Shown here: piece after piece, positions 17,634 through 27,009 of the stretch
Layout: every line of letters begins with the position of its first letter
Position numbering within the stretch: position 1 is the stretch's first letter
Notes under the pieces: generated by a model
What the model was told of the DNA's origin: nothing
Seen by the model: the letters and a program-made list of their open reading frames with translations, nothing else
Database searches by the model: none
Assembly (NCBI GenBank): GCA_013287545.1
Contig: JABDDQ010000001.1
Span: 59,898 to 123,897, forward strand
Origin: Bacteroidota bacterium
Lineage (GTDB): Bacteria; Bacteroidota; Bacteroidia; B-17B0; Aurantibacillaceae
Reading direction: 5' to 3'
Length of the DNA: 64,000 nt
Made by a program: the position numbers and the translations under genes

Positions 17634-18026
17634 TTATCTTGCCATTATAGAGCCCGCACATACATCGCCTTCTTCCATAGGTTTTAACCATTGTTGTAAT
17701 GTTTTGGTACGGGTTTCGGTTAAATCTTGCATATAGCTATACCAGCAAACAGGTTGCATGCTATAATACTCGCTTTCTTTTAAGGGGTACTTCATTTTCA
17801 TTTCGGCATCTCTAAATTCAATCCAAATTCGTTGCGAAGCTTTTAAATTTTTAAGAAATAGTGTATCTGTATTATAGTCTTTCAAAATTTGCTGATATAC
17901 TTGATTAAGCTCTTTATCTGCTTTTAAAAATTCTTTTTTAGTAGAATCATTCATTTGTATTTGAGTTTGTGAAAAACCAAAGCTTGCTATAAATAGTAAA
18001 ATGATAGTTGTTATTGTTTTTAGCAT
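17634..18026 (-). CDS. LprI-like (DUF1311) secreted protein
   Basis: A 130-residue product with a signal peptide (TTIILLFIASFGFSQ). The mature part matches the lysozyme inhibitor LprI N-terminal/DUF1311 pattern: a helix with LNQVYQQILKDY, then LKASQRIWIEFRDAEMKM, a Cys near QPVCWYSYMQDLTETRTKTLQQW, and a final short tail with another Cys. Members in mycobacteria inhibit lysozyme, but for most the role is unknown. It stands 76 bases upstream of the dienelactone hydrolase gene on the same strand and may be co-transcribed. Confidence 0.75.
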   Translation of the reverse strand: MLKTITTIILLFIASFGFSQTQIQMNDSTKKEFLKADKELNQVYQQILKDYNTDTLFLKNLKASQRIWIEFRDAEMKMKYPLKESEYYSMQPVCWYSYMQDLTETRTKTLQQWLKPMEEGDVCAGSIMAR

Positions 18027-18065
18027 AGTAGTTTTTTTATGATGATGAGAAAGATTTTCTGTTTA

Positions 18066-18098
18066 ATAAAAAAGCCACCCGTTTAAGAGTGGCTTTAT
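18066..18098 (-). terminator. Terminator after nrdA
   Basis: Stem AAAGCCAC / GTGGCTTT with the A-run on the left (a U-run for minus-strand transcripts), 21 bases past the nrdA stop. Confidence 0.8.
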
Positions 18099-18118
18099 TT
18101 TATATCTTATTTGGTTGC

Positions 18119-20536
18119 TTATGATCCGCAAGCTTCGCAAGCATCCGGATTATCTAACGAGCAGCTAATTTGTGCCTGTAATTCTTCTTCAGATAAAATG
18201 TGTGCTTGTCCGCGTTCTACTAACAATTGGTCTTCGTTACCAAGTACAGTTACTTTTTCTAACAAAGCACTTTGATCAACTGTAAACTTAATAGCATCTG
18301 CAGCAGCTTTAGTACGTAAGTAGTACATGCCGGTTTTCAATCCTTTTTTCCAAGCATAAAAATGTGCCGAAGAAAGTTTTGCAAAGTTAGCATCTTGTAT
18401 AAACAAGTTTAGTGATTGCGATTGATCAATATATGCACCACGGTCAGCAGCCATATCAATAATAGTACGTTGTTTAATTTCCCAAACAGTTTTGTAAATA
18501 TTTTTTATGTTTTCTGGTATTTCGGCAATATTTTGTACAGAACCGTTAGCAGCAATAATTTTGTTTTTTAGGTTCTCATTCCATATACCAAGTTTTACTA
18601 AGTCTTTTAGTAAATGTTTGTTTACAACAACAAACTCTCCGCTTAACACACGACGAGAATAAATGTTTGATGTATATGGTTCAAAACATTCATTGTTACC
18701 TAATATTTGAGATGTAGAAGCAGTTGGCATTGGCGCCATTAATAATGAGTTACGTACGCCGTATTTTTTAATTTCTTCGCGTAAAACATCCCATTCCCAA
18801 CGTGGACTTGGAGTTACATTCCACATGTCTTGTTGAAAAATGCCTTTGCTTATTGGTGAACCAGGATATGTTTCGTAATGCCCGTCAACTTTTGCTAAAT
18901 CTTTACTTGCCGTTAAAGCCGCGTAATAAATAGTTTCAAAAATTTCAGCATTTAGTTTACGAGCTTCTTCGCTTTCAAAAGGGTAACGCATTAAAATAAA
19001 CGCATCAGCTAAACCTTGTACACCTAAACCAACCGGACGGTGACGCATGTTACTGTTACGTGCTTCTGGTACCGGGTAATAGTTTCTATCAATTACTTTG
19101 TTTAAGTTTTTAGTAGCTACATAAGTTACTTCAAATAAACGTTGGTGGTCAAATTCTCCTTTTTCTAAATCTACAAAGCGAGGTAATGCAATAGATGCTA
19201 AGTTACATACGGCTACTTCATCAGCAGCTGTGTACTCAATAATTTCAGTACATAAGTTAGATGACTTAATGGTACCTAAATTTTGTTGATTAGATTTTGA
19301 GTTAGCGGCATCTTTAAACAACATGTATGGGTTACCTGTTTCAATTTGAGACTCGATGATAGCACCCCATAACTCACGTGCCGGTATTTGTGTGCGGAAA
19401 CGTCCTTCACTTTCGTATTTAGTATATAACTTTTCAAACGCTTCGCCGTGGCAATCACTTAAACCTGGGCATTCGTTAGGACACATTAAACTCCAAACAC
19501 CTTCTTCTTCCACACGTTTCATAAACAAATCCGGTATCCAAAGTGCAGTAAACAAATCACGTGCGCGCATTTCTTCTTTACCGTGGTTTTTACGGATATC
19601 TAAGAAATGGTAAATGTCTGCATGCCATGGCTCTAAATAAACAGCAATAGAACCTTTACGCTTTCCACCACCTTGGTCAACGTAACGAGCTGTTTCGTTA
19701 AACACTTTTAGCATTGGTATAATGCCATTTGATGTGCCGTTAGTTCCTTTAATGTAAGAACCTGTTGCGCGTACATTGTGGATGTTTATACCAATACCAC
19801 CCGCGCTTTGCGAAATTTTAGCACATTGTTTTAAGGTGTTGTAAATTCCATCAATGCTGTCGTCTTGCATTTGTAAAAGGAAGCAAGAACTCATTTGTGG
19901 TTTTGGCGTACCTGCATTAAATAAAGTTGGTGTTGCATGTGTAAACCAACGCTCGCTCATTAGGTTGTATGTTTCAATAGCGGCTGCAATATCTTCTTTA
20001 TGTATGCCAACTGCCACGCGCATAATCATATGTTGTGGGCGCTCAGCCACCTTACCATTCATTTTTAACAGGTACGAGCGCTCTAATGTTTTAAAACCAA
20101 AATAATCGTAACCAAAATCTCTATCGTATATGATAGAAGAATCTAATTGTTGTGCATTTGCCTGTATAATTTCATATACATCATCTGCAATTAACGATGC
20201 ACGTTGCCCTGTTTTAGGGTCGATATATAAAAATAAATCGTGCATGGTTTTTGAAAACGATTTGGTCGTATTTTTATGCAAGTTAGAAACCGCTATACGC
20301 GATGCTAAAATTGCATAATCAGGATGGTTAGTAGTTAACGAAGCGGCTGTTTCAGCAGCTAAGTTATCTAACTCCGTTGTTGTAACTCCGTCAAATAATC
20401 CTTCAATAACTTTCATAGCTACTTTAATAGATTCAACATGAGTTGGTTCTAAGCCGTAGCAAAGTTTTTGTACGCGTGCGGTGATTTTGTCAAACTTAAC
20501 TGACTCGCGGGTGCCGTCTCTTTTTATTACAAACAT
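18119..20536 (-). CDS. nrdA: Class Ia ribonucleoside-diphosphate reductase, alpha subunit
   Basis: An 805-residue catalytic subunit that reduces ribonucleoside diphosphates. It starts with an ATP-cone allosteric domain ([20 protein letters not shown], about 1-90), so it should be inhibited by dATP. The active-site region has MSSCFLLQM at about 215-223 and, later, [11 protein letters not shown] with [10 protein letters not shown] near 430-450. [21 protein letters not shown] at about 605-625 is the conserved end of the barrel. The C-terminus [14 protein letters not shown] supplies the CxxC that re-reduces the active site. It follows nrdB after a 195-base gap with two hairpins. Confidence 0.95.
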   Translation of the reverse strand: MFVIKRDGTRESVKFDKITARVQKLCYGLEPTHVESIKVAMKVIEGLFDGVTTTELDNLAAETAASLTTNHPDYAILASRIAVSNLHKNTTKSFSKTMHDLFLYIDPKTGQRASLIADDVYEIIQANAQQLDSSIIYDRDFGYDYFGFKTLERSYLLKMNGKVAERPQHMIMRVAVGIHKEDIAAAIETYNLMSERWFTHATPTLFNAGTPKPQMSSCFLLQMQDDSIDGIYNTLKQCAKISQSAGGIGINIHNVRATGSYIKGTNGTSNGIIPMLKVFNETARYVDQGGGKRKGSIAVYLEPWHADIYHFLDIRKNHGKEEMRARDLFTALWIPDLFMKRVEEEGVWSLMCPNECPGLSDCHGEAFEKLYTKYESEGRFRTQIPARELWGAIIESQIETGNPYMLFKDAANSKSNQQNLGTIKSSNLCTEIIEYTAADEVAVCNLASIALPRFVDLEKGEFDHQRLFEVTYVATKNLNKVIDRNYYPVPEARNSNMRHRPVGLGVQGLADAFILMRYPFESEEARKLNAEIFETIYYAALTASKDLAKVDGHYETYPGSPISKGIFQQDMWNVTPSPRWEWDVLREEIKKYGVRNSLLMAPMPTASTSQILGNNECFEPYTSNIYSRRVLSGEFVVVNKHLLKDLVKLGIWNENLKNKIIAANGSVQNIAEIPENIKNIYKTVWEIKQRTIIDMAADRGAYIDQSQSLNLFIQDANFAKLSSAHFYAWKKGLKTGMYYLRTKAAADAIKFTVDQSALLEKVTVLGNEDQLLVERGQAHILSEEELQAQISCSLDNPDACEACGS

Positions 20537-20668
20537 ACCTGGTTAATTTTTTTGGTTTACTTAGTTAAAAATGGTTAATGCAAATTACTTCTACAATGTG
20601 CGTTTTGGTGTTAAATCTTTATTTTCTATTAACAATGTTTTCTTAATTACTTTACTTTGACAAATTTT

Positions 20669-20702
20669 GGGGCTAAACGCCCCGACGAGGCTGCTATCCT
20701 CG
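20669..20702. repeat. Pair of adjacent GC-rich hairpins between nrdB and nrdA
   Basis: GGGGC / GCCCC (20669-20683, 5-base loop) and CGAGG / CCTCG (20686-20702, 7-base loop) are separated by two bases, in an otherwise AT-rich intergenic region. Possible uses are a processing or attenuation structure that sets the nrdB:nrdA ratio, or a REP-like extragenic palindrome. I found no second copy in the window. Confidence 0.5.
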
Positions 20703-20731
20703 TTTACTTTAGTTCTTTTTAAGATTAAGGA

Positions 20732-21706
20732 TTAAAAGTCTTCGTCTAATTTAAAGACGTTATTCGATTCGTTATTCTTATTCATAACGCCCGCCTTTTG
20801 ATATTCGGCTACGCGTTTTTCAAAGAAATTGGTTTTACCCTGTAATGATTGCATCTCCATAAAAGGGAATGGATTGGTTGCATTGTAAAACTTAGGACAG
20901 TTAAGGGCTACCAACAACCTATCGGCGCAAAACTCAATGTATTGGCACATCATATCGGCATTCATGCCTATAAGACGTACAGGAAGAGCATCTGATACAA
21001 ATTCTTTTTCAATAGCTACTGCATTGGTTATCACTTCGGTAACACGTTCTACAGGTAGTTTGTTTACTAATTGGTTGTATAATAAACACGCAAAATCACA
21101 ATGTAAGCCCTCATCACGAGAAATTAACTCGTTACTAAAGCTTAAACCCGGCATTAAGCCACGTTTTTTCAACCAAAAAATAGAGCAAAATGACCCTGAA
21201 AAGAAAATCCCTTCTACGGCAGCAAAAGCAATTAAACGCTCAGCAAAATTTCCTTTCGATATCCAGCGTAAAGCCCACTCGGCTTTTTTAGTTACACAAG
21301 GCAGGGTGTCAATGGCGTGTAGTAAGCTGTCTTTTTCTACAGCATCTTTAATATACGTATCAATTAATAGAGAATAAGTTTCTGAGTGAATGTTTTCCAT
21401 CATTATTTGGAAACCATAAAAGCAACGAGCTTCAGGATACTGAACTTCGTTTAAAAAGTTAATGGCTAAGTTTTCATTTACGATACCATCACTTGCAGCA
21501 AAAAAAGCAAGTACGTGTTTAATGAAATGTTTTTCATCGGCATTTAATTTTGTTTCCCAATCTGTTAAATCAGATGCAAGGTCAATTTCTTCAGCCGTCC
21601 AAAAACTGGCTTCAGCTTGCTTGTACATTTGCCAGATGTCGTTATGTTTAATTGGAAATAGAACGAAGCGATCTTTGTTCTCGGTTAATAAGGGTTCGTT
21701 TGCCAT
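20732..21706 (-). CDS. nrdB: Class Ia ribonucleoside-diphosphate reductase, beta subunit
   Basis: A 324-residue diiron protein that makes the tyrosyl radical used by NrdA. The frame is open 19 codons upstream, but the ATG at 21704-21706 gives the usual family N-terminus ([20 protein letters not shown]), and the upstream ATG lies inside a perfect inverted repeat. The metal and radical residues are visible: [13 protein letters not shown] at about 69-81 and [13 protein letters not shown] at about 102-114, with the radical Tyr at about 111, and [17 protein letters not shown] near 190-205. The C-terminus ([10 protein letters not shown]) is the tail that docks into NrdA. Confidence 0.95.
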   Translation of the reverse strand: MANEPLLTENKDRFVLFPIKHNDIWQMYKQAEASFWTAEEIDLASDLTDWETKLNADEKHFIKHVLAFFAASDGIVNENLAINFLNEVQYPEARCFYGFQIMMENIHSETYSLLIDTYIKDAVEKDSLLHAIDTLPCVTKKAEWALRWISKGNFAERLIAFAAVEGIFFSGSFCSIFWLKKRGLMPGLSFSNELISRDEGLHCDFACLLYNQLVNKLPVERVTEVITNAVAIEKEFVSDALPVRLIGMNADMMCQYIEFCADRLLVALNCPKFYNATNPFPFMEMQSLQGKTNFFEKRVAEYQKAGVMNKNNESNNVFKLDEDF

Positions 21707-21741
21707 AAATTTATCTACTCTATATATTTTATCAGACAAAA

Positions 21742-21764
21742 AATGAATGGCTTTACCATTCATT
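21742..21764. repeat. Perfect inverted repeat in the nrdB leader
   Basis: AATGAATGG, a 5-base loop, then CCATTCATT. It ends 36 bases upstream of the nrdB start codon. It may be an operator or a leader hairpin. Confidence 0.6.
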
Positions 21765-22031
21765 GCTTAAGTCTCGTTATTTTATCTTTCTTAAAGAACT
21801 TTTTAGTTAATCAACACTTATTTTCTTTGCTTTCTGTTTTACAAAACAAGTTTAAAAAACTGCGTTCCACAAATAATTCAATTAACATTTTGAGCGCACT
21901 TTTAAACATTTTTATTTTTTTAAAAATTGTTGATAAACTCGTGAAACCCCTTATTATCAATACTTATAGGGTGATATGAAAAAAAATAAAAAATAAATGC
22001 GAAATGTATTTGCGTGTTAAAATTAAAATGT

Positions 22032-22040
22032 TTATACACA
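22032..22040 (+). promoter_or_regulatory. DnaA-box consensus TTATACACA upstream of nrdB
   Basis: An exact match to TTATNCACA. A weaker TTATCAACA is at 21928-21936 on the other strand. In E. coli DnaA regulates nrdAB, so placement upstream of nrdB is suggestive, but one 9-base match in AT-rich DNA can be chance. Confidence 0.35.
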
Positions 22041-22094
22041 GTTAAGTGATGTCAATGTTTACTAATAATAATGGTTTTTTAGATAGAAATTTGA

Positions 22095-22490
22095 CTAAGC
22101 AGATTGCATTATTTCATCTGCAATAACCTTATTGGCCAAATTTTGAAAAGAGAAAGTAAGAGAGTTTTTTTCTATTAATTGCAACATATATAAATATTGC
22201 GATAAAAACCGTTTAGCGGCCTTAGGTTTGTTTTGTTGGTGTGCGGTTATCCCCAACTCAAAAAGTATATCGGCTAAGGCCTGTTGTTTTTGTGGAGTAA
22301 ACTCATTTACATCTGTATCATGCTCTACCGTTTCTAAATCAAAGTCTTCGCCAAATAAACTTCTTAATCCTGTTTTAGCAGCTAATTCAATTTCCGAGAA
22401 AGTTTTATTTTCCTTTTTTAAATTTAAAATATAAGCAATAATTAAACTTAGTTTTTCAAACTCACGTTCTAAATAATCTTTACGGTACAT
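22095..22490 (-). CDS. Conserved-looking protein of unknown function
   Basis: A 131-residue, mostly helical, soluble protein: MYRKDYLEREFEKLSLIIAY, then an acidic middle (GEDFDLETVEHDTDVNEF) and a helical repeat-like end (ALADILFELGITAHQQ, PKAAKRFLSQYLYMLQLIEK) that resembles a single TPR unit. The start resembles that of some DUF6483-type proteins, but I cannot support a family. It is 48 bases downstream of the L,D-transpeptidase gene on the same strand and could be in its operon. It also has its own TAACTTTA box 4 bases before the ATG, so separate transcription is possible. Confidence 0.7.
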   Translation of the reverse strand: MYRKDYLEREFEKLSLIIAYILNLKKENKTFSEIELAAKTGLRSLFGEDFDLETVEHDTDVNEFTPQKQQALADILFELGITAHQQNKPKAAKRFLSQYLYMLQLIEKNSLTFSFQNLANKVIADEIMQSA

Positions 22491-22538
22491 AACGTAAAGT
22501 TACATTAACTTCATTGCTTATCAAAGTAGCTGAGGAGA

Positions 22539-23270
22539 TTATTTTATTTTATATGCACCACTTGCCTCTACCATTATTTGTGGAAGCTGTTTTTTAACCT
22601 CAAAATAATTATATCCTGTGGCAAGGTTACTCCAAAAATCAATTAAGGGTTTGTTATATTGTTTTTTTACCTCCTCTAATTTTTTAGCATCTAACTTAAA
22701 TGGAAAGTTGTGTACAATAACATCATGTCCGGCTCCTTTGCTAAACAAACAAATTAAATAAAGCTCTTTTATTTTATCATCTGTAATAGGAATACAGCCA
22801 ATGGTTACACAATTGCCATGTATCATAATTTCGCCGCCAAAAGGTTTATGCCCTAAAATTTTATCACTTTGGTTAGGATAATCAACCTGCATTGCTAAGT
22901 AGTAATCACTATATGCATTAAAAAAATTTACTTTATAAAAACCTTCAGGTACTTGTAAATCTCCTTCGGTACGTTTCGGACCTAATATGCCCGAACTTCT
23001 GCAAATAGGATAACTTGTATAGTAAATATACTTGTTGGCATTTTTTGCTTTAAGCCAAAGCTCAACTGTTTTTTCTTCCTTAAAAACACGTATTAAAACG
23101 TTGAAATCGTTCGCATCAATGCCTTTTTCTTTTAAGGTTTTAGAAATAGCACTCCATTTTTCTTTATGGGCTTGCGCTACGTGCGGATATTTTAATTGCT
23201 GTTTTAAAAACGAGGGCTGAGCTACCGCATAAAACGACAGTAGTAAAAAGCAAACAAAACTTTTAACCAT
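22539..23270 (-). CDS. L,D-transpeptidase family protein (YkuD domain)
   Basis: A 243-residue exported protein with a signal peptide (VKSFVCFLLLSFYAVAQ). The active-site motif is IMIHGNCVTIGCIPITDD at about 147-164, matching the HGx(n)GC(I/V) pattern with catalytic Cys in IGC; the usual SxGC(V/I)R form is altered to TIGCIP. Preceding strands (GDLQVPEGFYKVNFFN) fit a YkuD/ErfK murein L,D-transpeptidase. Such enzymes make 3-3 peptidoglycan cross-links or attach proteins in the periplasm. The gene starts 6 bases after the stop of the membrane fusion protein gene, so it is in that operon. Confidence 0.85.
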   Translation of the reverse strand: MVKSFVCFLLLSFYAVAQPSFLKQQLKYPHVAQAHKEKWSAISKTLKEKGIDANDFNVLIRVFKEEKTVELWLKAKNANKYIYYTSYPICRSSGILGPKRTEGDLQVPEGFYKVNFFNAYSDYYLAMQVDYPNQSDKILGHKPFGGEIMIHGNCVTIGCIPITDDKIKELYLICLFSKGAGHDVIVHNFPFKLDAKKLEEVKKQYNKPLIDFWSNLATGYNYFEVKKQLPQIMVEASGAYKIK

Positions 23271-23276
23271 GATAAA

Positions 23277-24638
23277 CTAAGGCTTAACTTCAATTTTAAA
23301 CAACTTATCCTTATCTACTTTTTTTACTTCAACATTATGGTATAGCTGTTTGCTAATGGCGCCATAAGGGGCGGTAATTATTTCATCTTTAATGGTTAGG
23401 CCTTCTAAAATTTGTATGTACTCGTTATCCTGTATGCCTGTTTTTACAAAAATTATTTTTGCTTTACCATCTCGTAATACAAAAATGCAAGCTCTTGGTT
23501 TTTTATTTTTCTCTTCGGTTTTCTTTTCTTTTTTATCTGAGCCTGCTTTTTCATCGTCAGATGATTTATTTTCAACAGCTACACCTATCGGTTTTTGTAA
23601 AGAATCGGTTCTGGTAGTTACTGCCTGTATAGGAATAGATAATGCGTTTTTTACTTTACGGGTTAGTATTTCAACCGAGGCACTCATACCTGGTCTAAAC
23701 ACAACCGGATTTGTTTCTGTTATTAAATCCTGATACGATTCGCGTAGCACCCTAATTTTTACCGTGTAGTTAGTTACCTGGTCGGCATTTATACCGCTTG
23801 TATTTGCTGAGTTTGCTACTTCGGTTACTAAGCCCCTAAATTTTTTATCCTGATAAGCATCTACTTCAATTAGGGCAGTATCACTTTTGTGTACACGTAT
23901 AATGTCGTTTTCGTTTACATCAACATTTACTTCCATTTCGTTCAAGTCAGCAAGGCGCATAATTTCGGTACCCTCCATAGTTGCGGTACCAACCACGCGT
24001 TCCCCTAATTTTTTATTTAGTTTAGATACTGTTGCATCAACCGGTGCATAAATAAATGTTTTTGCCAAATTGGTGCTGGCTTCTTTTAATGATGCTTGCA
24101 CGCCATTTATATTATACTCAGCACTTTTTACACTTTCCTCTAAGGCTTTAATTTGCGCTTTTCCACTTTCGTATTGGGCTTTAGATGCATCAAAATCTTG
24201 CTGAGAAATTACTCCTTGGTCAAATAACTTTTTGTTACGATTATAATTTGTTTCGGTGTTAATAAGGTTTGCCTTCGCTTGTTCTAAAAGTGCCATGCTG
24301 TTTTGCATGCCCGATTTGGTGCTGTTTACCGTAGCCGATGCACGCTCTAAAGCCGATTCATAAATATCGGGTTTAATGCGACAAAGTAGCGTTCCTTTTT
24401 TTACACGGTCGCCTTCTTTCACATACAATTCAACAATCTCTCCCGATACGTCTGAACTTATTTTTACTTCTGTTTCGGGCTGTATTTTTCCGTTGGCACT
24501 AACAATTTCTGTAATGTTTCTAAGTGCAGGAAATTCTGTACTTACAGATATTCCATCGTTACCCGAAAAGGCTTTAAGCCAAACAATTACTCCAATAACT
24601 AATACACCCGCTAAAATAATCCAGATAAATCTTTTCAT
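23277..24638 (-). CDS. Periplasmic adaptor / membrane fusion protein (HlyD/MacA-like)
   Basis: A 453-residue protein with an N-terminal membrane anchor (IWIILAGVLVIGVIVWL), a lipoyl half at about 55-75 (KISSDVSGEIVELYVKEGD), a long coiled hairpin (about 90-190), the second lipoyl half (about 193-215, FIYAPVDATVSKLNKKLGE) and beta-barrel domains. A Lys/Glu/Asp-rich loop at about 360-385 is inserted before the last domain. It bridges an inner-membrane pump to TolC. The TolC gene lies directly upstream (2 bases), but no ABC or RND pump gene is adjacent, so the inner-membrane partner must be elsewhere. Confidence 0.85.
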   Translation of the reverse strand: MKRFIWIILAGVLVIGVIVWLKAFSGNDGISVSTEFPALRNITEIVSANGKIQPETEVKISSDVSGEIVELYVKEGDRVKKGTLLCRIKPDIYESALERASATVNSTKSGMQNSMALLEQAKANLINTETNYNRNKKLFDQGVISQQDFDASKAQYESGKAQIKALEESVKSAEYNINGVQASLKEASTNLAKTFIYAPVDATVSKLNKKLGERVVGTATMEGTEIMRLADLNEMEVNVDVNENDIIRVHKSDTALIEVDAYQDKKFRGLVTEVANSANTSGINADQVTNYTVKIRVLRESYQDLITETNPVVFRPGMSASVEILTRKVKNALSIPIQAVTTRTDSLQKPIGVAVENKSSDDEKAGSDKKEKKTEEKNKKPRACIFVLRDGKAKIIFVKTGIQDNEYIQILEGLTIKDEIITAPYGAISKQLYHNVEVKKVDKDKLFKIEVKP

Positions 24639-24640
24639 GC

Positions 24641-26056
24641 TTAAAACGCTAAAGGTTTACCTTGGTAATAATCTAAAACTTTAAGTTTAAATACAAAGTC
24701 ATACTTAGCATTAAGCATATCAGTTTGTGTTCTTAAGGTACGGTTTTTACTATTGTTATAATCAAAGGAGTTAATGGCTCCTGCATTAAATTTTTGCTCG
24801 GCATAATTAAACGATTGTACCGATACTTCGTAAGCTACTTTAGCTGATGCGTATTTATTTAAAGCACCTTGCGCATCCACATAAGCTTGTACAATGGTTT
24901 TATATAATTGTTGTTTAGCAATATCGTAGCCATACTGATTACTTAGCATTTGTAGTTTTGCTGTTTGAATGTTTGCATAGGTTGACAAGCCATTAAAAAG
25001 GGGGATACTTAGTGTAAATGCTAAACTTTTATTTAAGTTATTACCCATTTGGGTGGTCCAGGGTGTTTTTTTTGTAACTGTATTTATTACCGGCGATACA
25101 ACTTCTTCTCCGCTGGATGTATAATAACCCGTTGGTTGAACGCCACCGGTATAGTTGGCGCTAACGAGGGTTTCATCAAGTCCTGAGTAACCGCTACCTA
25201 TAGTTCCTGCAAAGGATAAGGATGGGCTAATGCGCCCTTTAGCATAAGAAAGATTTTTTTGAGAACTCATTAAAGTATATTCCGAGCTTTTTATTTTATG
25301 CTGTGTTTTTAAAGCTGTTTGGTAAATATCAGCGGGTTGGTAGGCGGCTAAATCTGCAGCAGATAATTCAAAATCGGGTTTTTCAATCGAAAAACTGTTT
25401 AAAGAATCTAAGTATAAAAGTTGTTTTAATGAAAGTAACGAAAGATTGAAATTATTTTGCGCAGTTACGTAACTATATTGGTCGGTAGCTAATTGAGCTT
25501 TAATATCGTAAACCGAACTCATAGCAGCGGCGCCTGCATCAGCTAATTTTTGCGTACGGTCTAATTGCTGCTGGCTAATTTTTACTTGCTGGTCGGCTAC
25601 TTTTAATAATTCGGTATTATAAACCACCTGTAAAAAAGAAGAAGCCACGTTGAGTGCTAAATCATTTTTTTGTTGCTCGTAATTTTCTCGGCTCGATAAG
25701 TAAGCGTATTGGTTTTTCTTTACGTTGTTGTATTGTTGCAACCCGCTCCACAAAGTTACTTGTGCCTGTGCATAAAAGTTTTCCGATAAAACGGTTGCAT
25801 TAGCAAACTTGTTGGTATACCTATCAATGGTTTGCCCCATGTTATAAGTATGGTTACCACCTGCGTTTACCGATGGTAATATAGTAGCCTTACTTTGGTC
25901 GTAACTTACTTTATTAATATCTGTATTAAGCGCATTTTGCTTTAGCGTAGGGTTGTTTTTTAAAGCATAATCAATGCACTGTTGTAAATTCCAACTTTGA
26001 GGGAAGACACCTAAACTAATACAGGATAGGATAAACGTAATTACTGTTTTTTTCAT
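24641..26056 (-). CDS. TolC family outer-membrane efflux protein
   Basis: A 471-residue protein with signal peptide (TVITFILSCISLGVFPQ) and two repeats of the outer membrane efflux domain: the first starting SWNLQQCIDYALKNNPTLKQ, the second around GINSFDYNNSKNRTLRTQTD near the end. Long helices rich in Q, N and A and short strands fit the TolC trimeric channel. It is transcribed with the fusion protein gene downstream and, further on, an L,D-transpeptidase. The exported substrate is unknown. Confidence 0.85.
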   Translation of the reverse strand: MKKTVITFILSCISLGVFPQSWNLQQCIDYALKNNPTLKQNALNTDINKVSYDQSKATILPSVNAGGNHTYNMGQTIDRYTNKFANATVLSENFYAQAQVTLWSGLQQYNNVKKNQYAYLSSRENYEQQKNDLALNVASSFLQVVYNTELLKVADQQVKISQQQLDRTQKLADAGAAAMSSVYDIKAQLATDQYSYVTAQNNFNLSLLSLKQLLYLDSLNSFSIEKPDFELSAADLAAYQPADIYQTALKTQHKIKSSEYTLMSSQKNLSYAKGRISPSLSFAGTIGSGYSGLDETLVSANYTGGVQPTGYYTSSGEEVVSPVINTVTKKTPWTTQMGNNLNKSLAFTLSIPLFNGLSTYANIQTAKLQMLSNQYGYDIAKQQLYKTIVQAYVDAQGALNKYASAKVAYEVSVQSFNYAEQKFNAGAINSFDYNNSKNRTLRTQTDMLNAKYDFVFKLKVLDYYQGKPLAF

Positions 26057-26157
26057 ATGGTATAAATTAGCGTAAAAGTAAAAACAAGTAAGATATATTT
26101 ACATAGTTTAGTAAATGCGGAAATTTTTAAGGCTAAGTGGTTTTATGGGTAGTTGTG

Positions 26158-27009
26158 CTACAATAAACCCATTAAAGCCAGATAACAAAAAACAAAAGGG
26201 GTAGCAAAAAAGAGGCTATCAAACCTATCTAACACCCCACCATGCCCTGGCATAATGCTGCCACTATCTTTAACACCTGCCATTCGTTTAAGCATAGATT
26301 CTACTAAATCGCCTAAAGTGCCAAAAACAGCCACTATAATAGAAATAACTACCCAATGTTTTTGGGCTAATTGCGGAAACATACCAGCTACAACAAACGA
26401 TAAACCAATACAAAAGGCAATGCCACCAAGGGTACCTTCCCAAGTTTTATTTGGTGATATTTTTTCGTAGAGTTTATGCTTGCCAAAAAAACTTCCTACA
26501 AAATAAGCTCCTGTATCATTCAGCCAAATAAAGAAAATCATGCCTACTATTCTTTCAGGTTGAAATTCATTTCTAACTTCTGCATAATTAAAATGTAAAA
26601 CCATCGAAATAAGCATGCAACAAGGTACAGTAACATAAAGTAATGATAAAAGCAGGTAGGCCACATTTTGTAAAGAGGATGTTTCTCTAAATAATTCTAC
26701 AATAAATAAACAGAAGCATACAACAACAAATAAATGGGGTAAAAATCTAAGATAGTTTGGCATCTGTATAAAAGGATACCATATTGCAATTACAATGGCT
26801 AATAAATTTAAGGAGTAGCCAACTATTTTGGTAGGATGTGCATGTAAGTTTTCGCTTAACTTAAAAAACTCATATAAACCAATAAAGCTGACTACAGTAA
26901 AAAAAAGAATAAATGATAAATAATTGTACCAAACACAACCCAACAACAACGCCACAAATACTAATGCAGTTGTGGCGCGTGTATAAAAAGTTTTAACGTT
27001 AAATGCCAT
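26158..27009 (-). CDS. cdsA: Phosphatidate cytidylyltransferase
   Basis: A 283-residue inner-membrane enzyme that makes CDP-diacylglycerol from phosphatidic acid and CTP. Several hydrophobic segments lead to the family signature near the C-terminus, SMLKRMAGVKDSGSIMPGHG followed by GVLDRFDSLFF at about 236-266, where the two Asp residues bind metal. IWLNDTGAYFVGS at about 161-173 and SPNKTWEG at about 187 are also conserved. Its start overlaps the ftsH stop by one base, completing an rsfS-ftsH-cdsA operon typical of Bacteroidota. Confidence 0.95.
   Translation of the reverse strand: MAFNVKTFYTRATTALVFVALLLGCVWYNYLSFILFFTVVSFIGLYEFFKLSENLHAHPTKIVGYSLNLLAIVIAIWYPFIQMPNYLRFLPHLFVVVCFCLFIVELFRETSSLQNVAYLLLSLLYVTVPCCMLISMVLHFNYAEVRNEFQPERIVGMIFFIWLNDTGAYFVGSFFGKHKLYEKISPNKTWEGTLGGIAFCIGLSFVVAGMFPQLAQKHWVVISIIVAVFGTLGDLVESMLKRMAGVKDSGSIMPGHGGVLDRFDSLFFATPFVFCYLALMGLL

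Larger units (their letters stand above)
21707..22094. promoter_or_regulatory. AT-rich 388-base region upstream of nrdB
   Basis: This is the only gap over 300 bases. It holds a perfect inverted repeat at 21742-21764, a DnaA-box consensus at 22032-22040, and a one-mismatch DnaA-like site at 21928-21936. I found no convincing gene: the 78-codon plus-strand frame at 21743-21979 is AT-rich, hydrophobic and starts in the inverted repeat. I saw no NrdR-box pair. Confidence 0.6.

Noticed and set aside
21743-21979. A 78-codon plus-strand frame upstream of nrdB
   Set aside because: AT-rich, hydrophobic, starts inside the perfect inverted repeat and lacks a promoter or clear ribosome site. Regulatory DNA is more likely.
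21900-22060. A replication origin, suggested by AT-richness and a DnaA-box match
   Set aside because: Only one exact box and one weak one, no cluster, and no dnaA, dnaN or gidA nearby.
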